64,000 nt of DNA from Eucalyptus grandis (lineage: Eukaryota > Streptophyta > Magnoliopsida > Myrtales > Myrtaceae), in assembly GCF_016545825.1 (NCBI RefSeq), contig NC_052621.1:7526199-7590198 (forward strand), written 5' to 3'. Positions 37,580 through 50,569 of the stretch are shown piece after piece. Numbering within the stretch: the stretch's first letter is position 1; each line of letters opens with the position of its first letter. Below the pieces are notes generated by a model. The model was not told the DNA's origin, did not search any database, and worked only from the letters and a program-made list of their open reading frames with translations. The translations under genes were made by a program, and so were the position numbers.

Positions 37580-39667
37580 ATGGTGGTCAGAAGATTATCT
37601 GCTCTGTTGAGAGCGTGCACCTCGTTGACTCGGGGGCAGAGTCATCCATCAGAAGATAATATCTCTGCCTCCGTAACAACCCCCGCCCTGTGCAAAGACC
37701 TCGTGAACTTCTACTTCTCCTGCCGTTCGTGCCACGCCGCGAGGCTCGTGTTCCGGCACCGGCCCAGGTCTCGTCGTCGGACGTCTCGGTTTGAATTGCC
37801 TTCGTGGCCGCTTTCAAGAGCTGCATGTTCTCTGAAGCCCTCGAGCTTTTTCGAGAGTTGCTGGCCGACCCATTTGTGGAACCGGGACGTTTATACGTAC
37901 CCAAATGTCTTGAAGGCGTGTGGCGGTTTGGGGAGCTGGCTACGGCGAAATGATCCATTGCGGGTTGCTGAAGACTGGGTTTGTTTTGGATGTGGTCGTC
38001 ATGAGCTCTGCTGTGAGCATGTACGCGAAATGCAACATGTTTCGACAGGCCACCCGGCTGTTCGATGAAATGGCGGAGAGATGTGGTGTGTTGAATGCTG
38101 TCATTTTTGTTATTATCAAGATGGGCAGGCGGAGAAGGCTTTGAATATTTCGAGAGAATGAAAGATGCTGGGTTTGAGCCCAATTCAGTGACTCTGACTA
38201 CTGCGATCAGTTCATGTGCTCGGCTTCGGACCTAGAGAGAGGGAAGAAGATTCATGAGGAGTTGGTTAAAAGTAGATTTAAACTCGACGGTTTTGTCTGC
38301 TCTGCTCTTGTCGACATGTACGGCAAATGTGGATGCTTAGAGATCGCTAGAGAGATATTTGAACAAATTCCACAGAAGAATGTGGTTGCCTGGAATGCAA
38401 TGATCACGGGATTTAGTCTAAAGGGTGATAGTGGATCGTGTATTGAACTCTTAAAAGGATGAACGAAGGAGGAGTTAAAGCATCATTGACTACCTTTTAG
38501 CAGTGTGCTTGCAGCTTGTTCAAGGTCAGGCCCACCTGCTGCATGGAAGGTTCATGCATGGTTATATAATCAGAAGTGAAATTGAGGTTGATATCTTTGT
38601 CACCTGTTCACTCATCGATTTTTATTTTAATTAGTGGGAAGGGTTACATTGGCAGAAAATGTATTTAGGGATATGGAAAAGAAAATATTATCTCTTGGAA
38701 TGTTATGGGATTTCCGGATATCTGAAGGTAGGCAATTACTTGAGGCTCTTGCATGTTTGATGAAATGAAAACAGCTTGTGTTGCACCAGATGCTGTCACT
38801 TTCACTAGCATTCTGTCGGTTTGTTCCCAGCTGGCAAGCTTTGGAAAAAGGTAAGGAGATCCACAATTCTGTAATGGAGAGTAAGTATAGCAAAAATGAA
38901 ATTGTCATGGGACGCTTCTTGATATGTATGCTAAATGCGGTGCTGTGGATGAAGCAGTTCAAGTTTTCAAGCAGTTACCAAAGAGGGATCTGATGTCATG
39001 GACTTCTATGATCACTGCTTATGGGTCCCATGGTCAAGTCAAGCCTGGAATCTTTTTACAAAATGAGGCAATCCAACATTGAGCCAGATCAGGTTACTTT
39101 CCTGGCAGTATTATCAGCTTGTAGCCATGCTGGACTGGTTGATCAAGGTTGTTACTATTTTGACGAGATGATCAATGTGCATCGTATTAAACCTGGCATT
39201 GAACATTATGCTTGTCTGATAGATCTCCTTGGACGTGCTGGAAGATTACATGAAGCTTACAGATTTCTGCAAAGAGCCCCGGAAGTTTCTGGAAATCTTG
39301 AATTGTTAAGCACTCTATTCTCAGGATGCTGTTTGCACAAAGATCTAGAATTAGAGAGGAAATTGCAAATGCTGTTGCTAAAAACCAATCCAGATGAATC
39401 AAGCCTCCAGTTATATAATGTTGTCAAACTTATATGCTTCAAGAGATGGGATAAAGTACGAGGTGAGATCAAAAATGAAAGAACTGGGATTGAAGAAGAA
39501 TCCTGGATGTAGCTGGATTGAGATTGACCAGAAGATTCAATCTTTTCTTTGTAGGCGATAAGTCACTCCCACTGGCTGAAAAGGTGTGCGACTGTCTCAT
39601 GCTTCTCAGTAGTCAAATGGAAAAGGATGAATTGGCTCCATCACGAGATATTCCACAGAACCTGTGA
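37580..39667 (+). pseudogene. PLS-class PPR protein, E+ subgroup (At5g27110-like), many frameshifts
   Basis: Organelle RNA-binding protein of the class that usually guides C-to-U editing. Single exon, about 695 codons, starting MVVRRLSALLRACTSL and ending PSRDIPQNL. PPR units are readable in turn across frames: VYTYPNVLKACGGLG, MSSAVSMYAKCNMF, FVCSALVDMYGKCGCLE, NVVAWNAMITGFSLKGD, DLMSWTSMITAYGSHGQ, PDQVTFLAVLSACSHAGLV, EHYACLIDLLGRAGRLHEA. The E motif (LELLSTLFSGCC) and E+ motif (NPGCSWIEID, IQSFFVGDKS) follow; there is no DYW deaminase domain. I count at least ten frame changes, several in one 100-base stretch near 38090-38150. The subfamily match is from memory. Either a dead copy or a badly resolved one. 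Confidence 0.8.
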
Positions 39668-40363
39668 AGAATCTGACTTCTAATTGTGCATGTTAAACAA
39701 GACTAGTGGACAATTACTTCCCATTCCTCCTGGGTTCAAGACTTGGTGGTAGATCAAGGAGGGTATCCAAGTTTTCATCAAATTTATAACGAACTGGAGC
39801 AAAATACACTAAGGAGATTGTCTCGGCAGTGCTTACAGTTATTCTTCTGGTTACACTAATATCTGCCTTTCCAGAAGGACACTAACAACAGCAGCATTGT
39901 GATAAATTATGCTGCGATATAGGACAACCAAGGAAAATATTCTTATTATCATGAGAGGCTACAAGTGGTTTTTTTTTTTTGAGCCTGTCGTGCCTAAATG
40001 TGAGAGCTTCCACTGCAAATTGCTTGGGAGAATTAAGACTGCAAAAAGGAAAATTGAAGAAACTTGAATAATACTTTGTACAGCAGTAAGTTTCTCAGAA
40101 TGAGTTCTAACCATGCGGAAAACACTGGTTGCCAACTGATTTGATTTTGTGGGCAAGCTCTTAGAACTGCTCTTTGAAGATAAAATTAACAGGGTATTTG
40201 TAGAGAAAATACTATTCTACAAAATGCTTAAGAATATTTCAATAGCTTCTGAATCCTGTTCAAGAAAAATCATAGTTTTCCTCCTTTCGCATCATTGTGT
40301 TGTTTGCATCAATATAAAGGAAGAAGTGTGTTGTAAAAGAATTTCATTCTCTGTTCCATTGCT
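39668..40363. other. intergenic, no gene seen
   Basis: AT-rich DNA between the PPR gene and the kinase scrap. Nothing recognised. Confidence 0.5.
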
Positions 40364-40990
40364 TTAAGATTTATCTGCCTCTGAACTTGAAACAGTACAA
40401 AACAGCTTCTTAACTTGCTGCAGTCCTGACAAAATGTCGCCTATCTTGGGGTTATTCTCGTCACCTTCAACATTTGAACTACTATTAATGCACCATATAG
40501 CAATTTCCCCAAATTTTGCCAAAGCCCTCATCTTGCTATTTTCGGGGGGAATACCCAACCTTCTGTCTAGGCGGTCCTGACCATCAACAAGCTCATTGAT
40601 TTCTTCACGGCTCCTCAAGTTTCTATTCTCCAGAGGCTCCCTCTTAGAAGCTCTAGCATCAATAGACCAAAAAGTTCATACGTCTTCGGTCATTACTATT
40701 AGTTCTTCATCATCACTTCCATCAAAATACAACAGAACTGAAAACCACCCAGCTTTTGCATTGCAGAACTCATCAAGTAAAATGTTGTCAGATGTAATGT
40801 TGCCATGACATTCTGGTGGATTGATGTGCATGTGCAGCATTTGGATTGTCGAGGATATCTGCATTGCTATCATTAACCTCTTCTCCCATTCTTCTACTGT
40901 TTCTCCTTTCTCTCTCAAGTTAGCTCAGACATCCCTACTCATGAACTCAAAGACCATATACATCGACTCTGAAATCTATGTCTGGTATTT
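40364..40990 (-). pseudogene. Receptor-like kinase domain fragment
   Basis: Reads YMVFEFM, a stop, then LREKGETVEEWEKRLMIAMQ, CHGNITSDNILLDE, a change of frame near 40676, then REEINELVDGQ, MRALAKFGEIAIWCIN and PKIGDILSGLQQVKK. This follows the order of a plant receptor-kinase C-lobe. The catalytic loop, normally HRD or HGD with a basic residue, reads HGN, and the DFG motif is replaced by other residues (CNAKAGWFS). There is no extracellular part, transmembrane segment, glycine loop or VAIK lysine. A pseudokinase gene is conceivable, but stops and the missing N-lobe make a remnant more likely. Confidence 0.65.
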
Positions 40991-42486
40991 CCATCAAGGA
41001 AATTATGTATGAATAAGAAGAAGTTTTGAGCAATATTTCTTCTTCTACTTTTTTGCTGATTTTAAGAGAATGTATGAGGAGTTGAATGTCAAGTTCTCCC
41101 TATTTCAGCTAATGTTCAGCAAATGCAACTTCAAAGAGAATAATTGGTTGTGATGGGATTTTTTTAGGAGGTCTAGGCCCTGAATATGAACTTGTTAGGT
41201 CTCAGATTTTGGGAGGAGAGACTGCTGCATCACTTGCTAATACATTTGCACGGGTTCTTCGAGTATCTCGTGACTCTTCTCAGGCACATCTATGATAAAT
41301 AGTTTAGCTCTTGTGTCCCAATCTAAAATTGGCAGCGTATTAGATGGAGGAAGTCATGGGGGATATGGTGACTGGTGGCCGAGGGGAGGCCAAGGCATAG
41401 GAGCAGGAAGAGGTCAAGGTCAGCATAATGATAATGGACAATCTTATATGTTTGCTGATACCTCTAGTGGTCACACGTAGATGTCATTATTGTGGCAAAC
41501 CCTGATCATATTCAGAAATTTTTTGCTACAAATTACATGAAAGACCAGCATAGCATAGTTTATAATATGCATCCAATGCTGATCCTTCTCCACAGTCTTC
41601 TCAAGGCAAGGTAGTTGTTATGTTTGTGGAGGAATTTGCTCGATATAACCAGTTTCCAAATTTCACAGCCTCTTCTTCCTTTGCTACTTTGGTTCATCCT
41701 TGGGTCATTGATTCAGGGTTTCTGATCACATGTCGCCTTTCAAATATATTTTCCACTCTTACTCCATCTTCATCCATAGTTACCTTAGCCGATGGATAAT
41801 CCACATGTTAAGGGGTTGGCATCCGTTGACCCAACTCCTTCATTGCCATTGTCTTCAATCCTTTATTTTCCACAATTTCCATTTAACCTCATGTCATTCA
41901 GTAAATTAACAAAAATTCAGTGTTTAGTGACATTCTACCCCGATTCTCCTGTATTTTTCAAGATTTGGCCATGAAGAGAACAATTGGTAGAGGACGAAGG
42001 TGGGGGAGAGTTTTAAGTGCTGGAAGACGTCCTTCAATTGCTTGCCCTAGTGTTACATCACTACATCAAATTCATTGTCATCTTGGTCATCCTTCTTACA
42101 TAGTTTTCAAAAGTTAGATTCTAGTTTTCTGCTTCTCTTTCTAGTCTAGAATGTGAGTCATGCCAACTTGGTAAATTACATTGTATTAGCTATCTCATTC
42201 GAGTCATTAAACGAGCAACGCTCTTTTATTAGTTCATCAAAATATTTGGGGTCCTTTGTCATGTGGTTTTCAATTTGGATTTTCGATATTTTGTTACTAT
42301 TGTTAATGACTACCAAGAGTTACTAGGTTATATTTAATGAAAATTAAGTTTAGAATTATTTTTCATATTTCGTGTATTTATATATGAAATTCATACTCAA
42401 TTTGGTGTGCATGTTAAAGTTTTGCATTATGATAACGCTAAGGAGTATTTTTCTGCACCATTCTCTAATTTTATGACACAGCATGG

Positions 42487-42735
42487 TATGATTCATGAAT
42501 CTTCTTATCCTAATACTTCTCAACAGAATGGTGTTGCTGAAAGAAAGAATCAATATTTGTTAGAAGTTACTAGATCTATGTTATTTGAGATGAAGGTCCC
42601 TAAAATCTGCATATGATTCATGAATCTTCTTGTCCTAATACACCTCAACAAAATGGTGTTGTCTGAAAGAAAGAATTACTTACATTTATCAGAAGTTACT
42701 AGATCTATGTTTTGAGATGAAGGTCCCTAAAATCT
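42487..42735 (+). repeat. 125-bp tandem duplication in the copia integrase region
   Basis: The stretch beginning TATGATTCATGAATCTTCTT is repeated with a period of 125 bases (42487 and 42612). It covers the integrase sequence around HGMIHESS to MFEMKVP. The copies differ by substitutions and small indels, so the duplication is not recent. Confidence 0.85.
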
Positions 42736-43396
42736 TTTGGTTAGATGCCATTCTAATCGCATGCTATCTTTACTAATCACATGCCTTCTTCTATATTGCT
42801 GGGTGGCATTCCATTTTCTACTTTTGTTTCCAAAATGAGTCTGCTGTTTGTCTTACCACCTCGAATTTTTGGTCGCGTTTGTTTTGTTCGTGATCATCAA
42901 CCTAAAATATCAAAACTTCATCCAAAGGCCATCAAGTGTGTGTTTATGGGTTATTCTTGTACTCAAAAGGGGTATCGTTGTTATTCTCCATCATTAAGAA
43001 AATACTTTATAACTGCCGATGTCACATTCTTTGTTCCTTTCCTTATCATGATGTTCCAATTATTGTGTTTGAATTGGATGAACACTTATATGTGATCACC
43101 ATTCGATCTACCACTTCAATAGTTTCATCAATATCTCCACAAGAACCGCTCCCTCTCTAGGTTTATACTTGACGTTCTTGAGCAGTTACCGCTCCTCCCC
43201 GTCTCTTGTCACTACTATGTCATCTTTTGCATTAGATCCACCATTAGACTCTTCTCCCATGTCTAATCTTGATCTTTTTATTGCTCATTGAAAAGGTACA
43301 CGTGCGCTTGTACTCAACATTCTATTGCAAATTTTATCTCTTACTCTTCTATGTCTCAATTCTTTTCGGTCTTTTTTATCTACTGTTGAACAACAT

Positions 43397-43469
43397 CCTA
43401 TCCCTAAGTCTATAGCTGAAGCATCACAAAATTATCCTATCCCTAAGTCTATAGCTACATCACAAAATT
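43397..43469 (+). repeat. 39-bp tandem duplication in the copia pol region
   Basis: Two adjacent copies starting CCTATCCCTAAGTCTATAGC (43397 and 43436). The second is slightly shorter, GCTACATC against GCTGAAGCATC. Confidence 0.85.
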
Positions 43470-45018
43470 TGACAGAGGACACCGATGGAAGAAGAATTAA
43501 AGGCTCTGGAAATGAATCAAACATGGATTTGTATTTTCTTTTAAGAAAAACTGCTATTGGTTGTTGATGGTGTATGTCGGAAGGTCAATCATGATGGTTC
43601 TTTGCTCGCTAAAAAGCAATGGTGATTTGTTGCCAAAGGGTATGCCCAAGTGTATGGGGTTGATTGTTTGGACACTTTTTCTCCTATTGCAAACTTACTG
43701 TCAATTTGATCTCTCTTTGTTGCCACAAATAATCGATCCTTATTTCAGCTTGATGTTAAGAATGCTTTATTGCATAGTACTGTTATATGGAGCAAATCCT
43801 CGGGATTTGTTGCCTCAGGGGAGTCTGGGATTGGTTTGCAAATTAAAAAAAAAAAAAAAATCTTTATATGGTTTGAAGCAATCTCCAAGCATGATTTGAA
43901 GATTTTATGAGGCCATACTTTCTTTTGGAATATCGAGATGTGAAAATGATCACCCTTTCTTTTTATAAACATTCAAAGGGGAGACAAACCTGTTCTTGGT
44001 TATATATGTTGGTGATATTAGCATTACGAGAGATGACTTGGTTGGTATAATTGAGCTAAAGATCTATCTTTGGTACCAGCTTAATTAAAGACTTAGGAAA
44101 ATTAAAGTATTTTCTAAGAATTGAAGTTGCACAATCAAAGAAATGTATTGTTTTTGTCACAACGAAAATATATATTGATTTTTTTACTAAGACAGTATGG
44201 GGATCAAAGCTTTGATTCACCTATGGAACAAGGAGCTAAATTGATCGCTAAGGATGGGAGATCTTTGATAATCCCGAGAGATATAGAAATAAGATGGATA
44301 AGTTGAATTATCTTACGCTTACTCATCCAAATATTGCTTTTCCAATGGGCAGTGATAAGCCGCTTTTGTCTCCCTCGAACGCCTCATTGGGACGCAATTA
44401 TTCGTATATTGCGCACTTGGAAGAAAAACTCCAAGGAAAGTGATTATTTATCGTAACCACAATCATAGCAAAGTTGAAGGATTTTCTCTCGATGTTAATT
44501 GGGCAGGGTCTCCAAATGAAAGGAGGTCAACCACAAGTTATTTATTTATTTTTATTTTTTTGGTACCCAAGAAGGGAAGGGGAAAAGAAGCGGAGTAGGT
44601 CAACCACAGGCTATTGTACCCTAGTTAGAGGGAATCTAGTATCATGAAAGAGTAAGAAATAGAGTATTGTTGCTCACTCCAATGCCAAGTCAAAATATAG
44701 AGCCAAGGCACAAGTGATGTGTGAATCACTATGGATTCAATAGTTATTGACTGAGTTAGGTTTCAAAGCTTCAACACCTATGACCCTATGGTGTGATAGT
44801 AAAGCGCATATAGCCTCAAATCCCGTGTTTATGAGAGAACAAACACATTGAGATTGATTGGTATTTTATTCGAGAGAAGTTGCGTAATGGATTGATTCTT
44901 CCAAGTCATGTTTGAACTAGTGAACAACTTGCAGATATTTTTACTAAACCTCTAGGTAATGGAGGATAGATTATATTTTGTAAATGCTTCCGCATGATTA
45001 ATATCTATGCTCTAGCTT

Positions 45019-45028
45019 AAGGGGGAGG
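45019..45028 (+). other. Polypurine tract of the copia element
   Basis: AAGGGGGAGG, the usual plus-strand priming site next to a 3' LTR. The sequence from about 45029 on is the probable 3' LTR start. Confidence 0.6.
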
Positions 45029-45030
45029 TT

Positions 45031-46492
45031 AGAGTATGAGGGTAAAATAGTCTTTAGGAGCTTTAGGTTTATTTATGTATATATATAGAACATTACTGAA
45101 TAAAAAGTAGTATTTTTCCCCCCTCACACTTTCCAACCAACAACTATATGGAGGAAGTCAAAGAATTAATGGCATTTCTTATGATTGCTTTATCAGATTC
45201 TGCCATTGAGGACCAAACCACAGAACAGAAACAGTAACCGGTTGTGTCATGATCTTGCCCACTATAAGAGAGGCCATTGAGCTGTCATCTTGAGATAGAC
45301 AAGGAAACTTCGGGTGGAAGAAAGAAAAGTAGGGTAACTATGAAAATGCCCACCATTTGTTAGGCTATGTAATTACAGTAGAAGTTAACAGAGTTTGAGA
45401 AGATGGCGAGAAGCATCTTAGTGTTCTTGGTTTTGAACTAAATAGAGCAGCATCCGTCCTGTTGCTGAAGTGAAGAATAAGAGCAATTCAACAGTAATGG
45501 TCAAGAAAGCAATTCAATGGCCGGCCTGCAAATAAAATACGAGGCTTATGGCAGAAAAATACTTCACAATATAATCGGCAATGCTCACTAGTTTCATAAG
45601 TTGACCAGAAACAGAGACAAAAACCACAATTCTTATGACAACCTGTTTTGCTTAAGTCTCTGAAGAAACTTTCGAGGCATCACTTTTTTTGTTTCCCCAG
45701 AAAAGTAGAAAACTCCTGACGAATAAACTCTGTAGTATGCAGGGACACGCATGCAGCCAAAGGTAGGACGTAAGAGTTAGTGTTTTATCTGCAAGTGAAG
45801 TGCAAAGGAACCTAGATGCAATTTTGAGCCATCCATGCATAATGCCAAGAACTGCCACGATGGTGCAGAAATCACGTCTTCAGTCCGGCAGAAAACTATT
45901 ATTTTTTTAGAGTCACGTGGATATAATTACGAAAGGCGACAACAAAAATTTGGGACACAACAGAACGAGTTGAACTGGTCAAGCGATAGAAGACGGTTAA
46001 TGCATTCAATGCGATTGGAATCGATAATTGGAATCATTCAGACAGTATCGATTCCATTAGGCTTCCGATGATCTCTGCAATTGTCACAATGACCTACTGA
46101 ATGAGGTCACAATGACCTACCGAATGAAGTCATTTCGAGATTTCAACTGGCACCAATCACCGTGGCCAAAAATTATGAAAAAATTGCACACCACCCATGA
46201 ACAAAAGGTATGGCAAGAAGATTAGAAAAGATCATAAACCACTGTGCACTATCCATCCTCGACTTCTTTGGTAAATACCATAGATTAGTTCAAATAGACT
46301 TTTTGAGAAGACACTAAATAGATGAATTAAACAAAACACATAATAAAGGAAGACGCCATTGCAGCAATATTTATTGCTGTCACCGAAATTTGGCATATTA
46401 GACTAGAAAATCATAGTAGTGAATTACAAAAGTCCAGTACAAGGGCTGCTTGCAATAAACAAGCAGATGCTGCCAAATAAAAAGAGTAAAGT
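45031..46492. other. probable LTR remnant and intergenic DNA
   Basis: The first part is likely copia LTR sequence (TTAGAGTATGAGGGTAAAAT). The rest, up to the stop of the PATRONUS gene, holds no recognised gene; it includes that gene's 3' untranslated sequence. Confidence 0.45.
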
Positions 46493-48158
46493 TCAAAAAT
46501 CAGTCTCTTGCTTGAGGAGAAATTCCACATCCTCAAATCGCCATGCATATTCACAAGATGTGGGCGTGTCCCAGAGCATCGGCGAACATGGAGGAGAACT
46601 CCATTGTGTTGAATATTCGAAGTAATCAGAAAACTCATCCATGGGAAGTTCAGATGGCTCAGGGCAGCGAGGGCTATCATAATCAGCCTAACATGAGAAA
46701 CATATATAGCAGAAGAAAATCAATAAGCAACAAAGAGTGATAGTTAGAAATATCATTGATAGGCACAATGTAAAGGAAGAACTTTTAGGTAGGAAACAAC
46801 GAATTTGGTAAACCAAACTACTACATATGCTCTGCTACTAACAATCCATAGAATAACGTGTGCTTTGCAATGGCCGAAAAGAAAGAAAAGATGCCTTATT
46901 TGCTGATGGAGTACCTCAGCCTTCGCCTGTTCATATTCTGAACGTTCTGCAGTAGACACAGAATCTGGCAAAGAAACTAAAATTATTTCTTGTTCCATTA
47001 ATAATCATTGATAAGGAAAGATGTAAAATGCAGAATCAGAATACATAGTCAAGATCATTGAATGAAGATAGGCCTGTTAAAAGTCTTCAACTTTTCATAA
47101 TTTTCTCATAAATAATGCCAATTCGAGCCAAATCTTCTGCATCCTTTTATATGGGTAATTTAAGGTCACTCTTGGACTAGAGAGGCTTCTGCTCTATTCA
47201 GTTTAGTTTCTGGAATTTCTGCTTGATTGTGGCAACAGGATAATGATATATTAAACATAAAAATGGCATGAGAAAAGTGTGCTTCATACCAATCGTAGCT
47301 TCTGTCATAATGAAGTGCAGTTTCTGCAAAGATAGCATAAACTAATCTGATCTGAATTTCTTAAAACTTCCTAAGCAATCATTAACTTAGTCAAACGTAT
47401 TGCTGCGCTATATTCCTAAGGGATTACAAGAAGCACTGTACAAAGAGCCTATCCAGTAAATTGACTGGTAAGTGTAAACACAAATATACCTAAATCTAAG
47501 ATGTAAGACCTTAGCTCAAGCATTGCTGCATAACATACCATGTCAGCAGGGATGTGAACTTCCAATCTGAAGTATATTTTTGTAAAAGAATCAATTACCA
47601 TGACCAGGAAGAACCAAGTTCAAGTCAAAATTGTTGAAGGCTGCTTGTTGTGCCTCAATGCACTTTTTGGTGGTCATGCAAAAACATCTCCCTCAGCTAC
47701 ATTAAATTCTTTTCCTTCTGTGGATCTTTTCTTTATTGATGCTTCAGTATGAAGGGATGATTTGTTTGTAATGTCCTGTAAAGTTTTTTACGACTTCCCA
47801 AACCCCTTCATTCTCTTTGAAACAGTCTTAGAACTCCTAGCTGCTCCATCAACAGTACTCTCTAGATAGAAATTAAACAAGTAAATTAGTGATCTTCCAA
47901 ATTACTAAGAGAATTGACCAAATACATAGTTCCAACATATGTTTATGAAGGACCGATTGCACCTCTGTGGTGCAAGAGTGTGTGCATAATCAGACCTTTA
48001 AATGGGATCACCTATCATATTGTAGCATTTATTCCAAATGTAACAGTTATTCACAATTGAAAATTAGCTCAAATAGAAAGAGAAATAATACTTTGTGACG
48101 AGCAACTTGATTCTCATCCTGAACAAAACAGCAGCCCCTGAGTGACCCGACTTGCCAT
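46493..48158 (-). CDS. PANS: PATRONUS-like (PANS) securin-type protein, with indels
   Basis: PATRONUS proteins are plant-specific securin-like inhibitors that protect sister-chromatid cohesion until the anaphase-promoting complex removes them. Four exons: 48158-48092, 47861-47599, 46964-46915 and 46687-46493; phases join correctly between exons 2-3 and 3-4. Seen: a start MASRVTQ; DENQVARHK; DITNKSSLHTEASIKKRSTE (the conserved DITN-type patch); TTKKCIEAQQAAFNNFDL; DSVSTAERSEYEQAKAE; and a C terminus reading PRCPEPSELPMDEFSDYF, WSSPPCSP, AWRFEDVEFLLKQ. The order KxCIxxQQ, then paired WSSP and AWRF motifs, is the basis of the call. Exon 1 has an indel near 48145, a TAA interrupts KTLQDITN near 47790, and one base is missing near 47690. 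The leader probably starts near 49640. Moderately sure of family. Confidence 0.7.
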
Positions 48159-49650
48159 CGCTGTCTTCAGCTCTAAAGGGAGCAAAGCTTGAGGGTGTAC
48201 AGCTGCACAGCCCTATAGCCAGACAACATTAAGATATCTCAAACATTTGACGATCCATCTGAAACTAAATCTAAAATAAGTCCTAACCAATTGCATTTAA
48301 CATATGGATGTGAAAAAAATAGGCAAAAAGTAAATCTCCAAAAGTATTCCTATGCTCAATTTGTTCAAGGGAATATGCTGCCATCTACTGATGGAACAAA
48401 AGACTTCTCCTGCAGATTGTATAGAGCATGCTGTGCTGTGCAAATGAACAAGTTTCCTAGTCTGAAAGCACACTGATTATTCAAATCAGCAAGTATCTAG
48501 AAATAGAAAGTATTACTCCCACTAAAGCTCGAGTTGTGCACCCAGAGAAAATTGTTTGGAGCATAGTCCTGTGATCCTAGACAACATGGAAAAACCTAAC
48601 AGATGTATGACGTCTATCATCACTGAGATATGAGAATCACATCTAGTATGTCCCAAACTATGTAATATAAACATCCATTACCGAACGACTCAGTGGTCCA
48701 TGGGGCAGCATTACATTTGCAGCGGCTAGCTAACAAGGAGAACACTAATAGATGCCAAGTGATAGGAGTATAACAATTATCTTTCACAATATACTGTCAC
48801 TAAGAAAAGAGAATGAAAGGACAACGCCAGATATGCCCGTCCAACCCACAAGAGATCAATCGCCAAGGCAACTTGCAATTCAAGAGTCTGAATGGCCAGG
48901 CGGCCAGCGAACCTGAATTCATTAAGGGGAATGGAGCTGGCTTCTGACTCGAGAATGAGTAAGTAAAAAGACATACATTTTCTAAATGCCATCACACAGC
49001 CAAAGAGTAAGATGATCCTACTGGCAATATCAAACAAGTTCTGCTAGAAGAGAACTGTCACGGTTTCGAAGACATGTCTAGACAGCATTCTGCATAAAAA
49101 ATCCCAGCTCGATATTTTCCCTTTACTTTTTGGGCGAAAAATGAGCAAAAAAACCAAGCATTTCTCACAACTGAATGGGGTGGGTGTTAATATCTCTGTT
49201 TCATTCATCAATCGAGCGAGTACCCACGACAGAATTTGTCTACTTTTGACAATTGATGCCCTCAAGGCCAATGCTTGCCATGTGGGTTCTACAACATCCC
49301 CCCAAAAAAAAACCCTTTCGCTGCCCAATGCAGAACACCAGACTCCATAAAAATCGCACAGAAAATTGGGAACGAGAAATGCCGCCGAATCAGACGAATG
49401 CCGCTAGATGAAACGAAGCGTATCGAGAGCGCGATTCGGCATCGAAATCGATTCGGCGGCTCGGGAAGCGAGAGCGCGACGACATGCGTCGGAGAAAAGG
49501 GAATCATCATCACCTGCTCAGCAGTTTTGCGGCTGGAATTGGGGGGCAAATGGAGACAAGACCGACTCGCGACGGATCCAACCCTTCCCCTCCCTCCCGA
49601 TTGAAGAAGAAGAGATGGAGACTGTTCAGTATAAGAGAGTCGCTGCTTCT
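48159..49650. other. probable promoter and leader of the PATRONUS gene
   Basis: 49270-49650 is GC-rich, as in other plant leaders here, and would carry the minus-strand transcription start. The intervening AT-rich DNA may be a leader intron. I recognise no other gene. Confidence 0.4.
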
Positions 49651-50380
49651 GGTTCTGGCGACTTCGGGCGGGAAAGCGTAGTAATATTTAAAGTTGTCGA
49701 GACAAATGGATCGATTTTTGTTTTTGTCATACTGAATATGTCGTTATGATTTTTTTCTTTTTACAGAATTTTTACACGCTAATCCTTTTGCTTTTTAAAA
49801 AAAAAAAAATCACAAAATATCCCAAATTATATCCATCGGGTGCATTTATTTTGAATTTTCTTATAATATCAAAAATCCCAAACTATATCCATCATGACAT
49901 ATTTATCTTAAATCTTTTTTTTACGTGACACATTATCTTCCATCAATATTTTGTTAGATGATTTTTAGCAAAAACAACTCTTGGGTTCTTGTCGGTAGAA
50001 CTTTAACAAATGGGAAATATATCGTAAATGTATCATTAAAACAAAATTAGAGTAAATGTGTTACAATAAATATAATTTAAGTTATTGATGATTTGTGCCC
50101 ATTTGCTTTTGCTAAATCTTGCAATGCACGTTCTTCAAAATTTTATATATTTGAAACTTTTTGCAATACATTAAAATTGACACCTCATTAGGCATGTTCG
50201 GCAATTATATTTGGCGATCGATTTAAGGTAACATGGTGTCTATATATTTCAAAGTTGAGGCTTGAGATTGAGCTCGAATTATATGATTCAAACGACTTAT
50301 GAGTATAATTAAGTAGCTAAATTATATTAATATAGCAAAAAGGAAGAAAATTATGTTTTTCATATACTTAGTATATATGT
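49651..50380. other. intergenic, P450 promoter side
   Basis: AT-rich, with no gene recognised. Confidence 0.5.
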
Positions 50381-50388
50381 ATATAAAA
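50381..50388 (+). promoter_or_regulatory. TATA box of the P450 gene
   Basis: ATATAAAA, preceded by TATATATGT. It would start transcription near 50412, giving a leader of about 158 bases. Confidence 0.4.
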
Positions 50389-50569
50389 GTTGAGAAAATT
50401 GAAGATTATAGTATTCTTTTCTTTTTTTTAAGACGGCAGCTAGTTCTGAAGTTTATTTATTTATTTTTAAATGTAGTCCTCAAGGCTTTCGTAAGTGTTT
50501 TTTTTTTGCAATTTTTATTTCTATAATTAAGTGGCCCACCGGAAGCCGGCGGAACCAGACCGCCAGAAG

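Larger units (their letters stand above)
41048..45030 (+). mobile_element. Decayed Ty1/copia retrotransposon, gag-pol
   Basis: Plant LTR retrotransposon remnant in frame-broken form. Order: gag (MYEELNVKFSLFQLM; GGLGPEYELVRSQILGG from 41048); a glycine-rich segment near 41340-41420; GAG-pre-integrase HCHLGHPS (42075); integrase core with the DNAKEYFS aspartate and the QQNGVAERKN glutamate (42407-42560); reverse transcriptase from about 43540 (KGYAQVYG, LFQLDVKNAFLH), whose active-site box reads YVGD instead of YVDD; and RNase H (LWCDSKAHIASNPVF). A purine tract lies at 45019-45028, followed by the likely start of the 3' LTR. I did not find the 5' LTR, so length is a minimum. Many stops: inactive. 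Confidence 0.85.
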
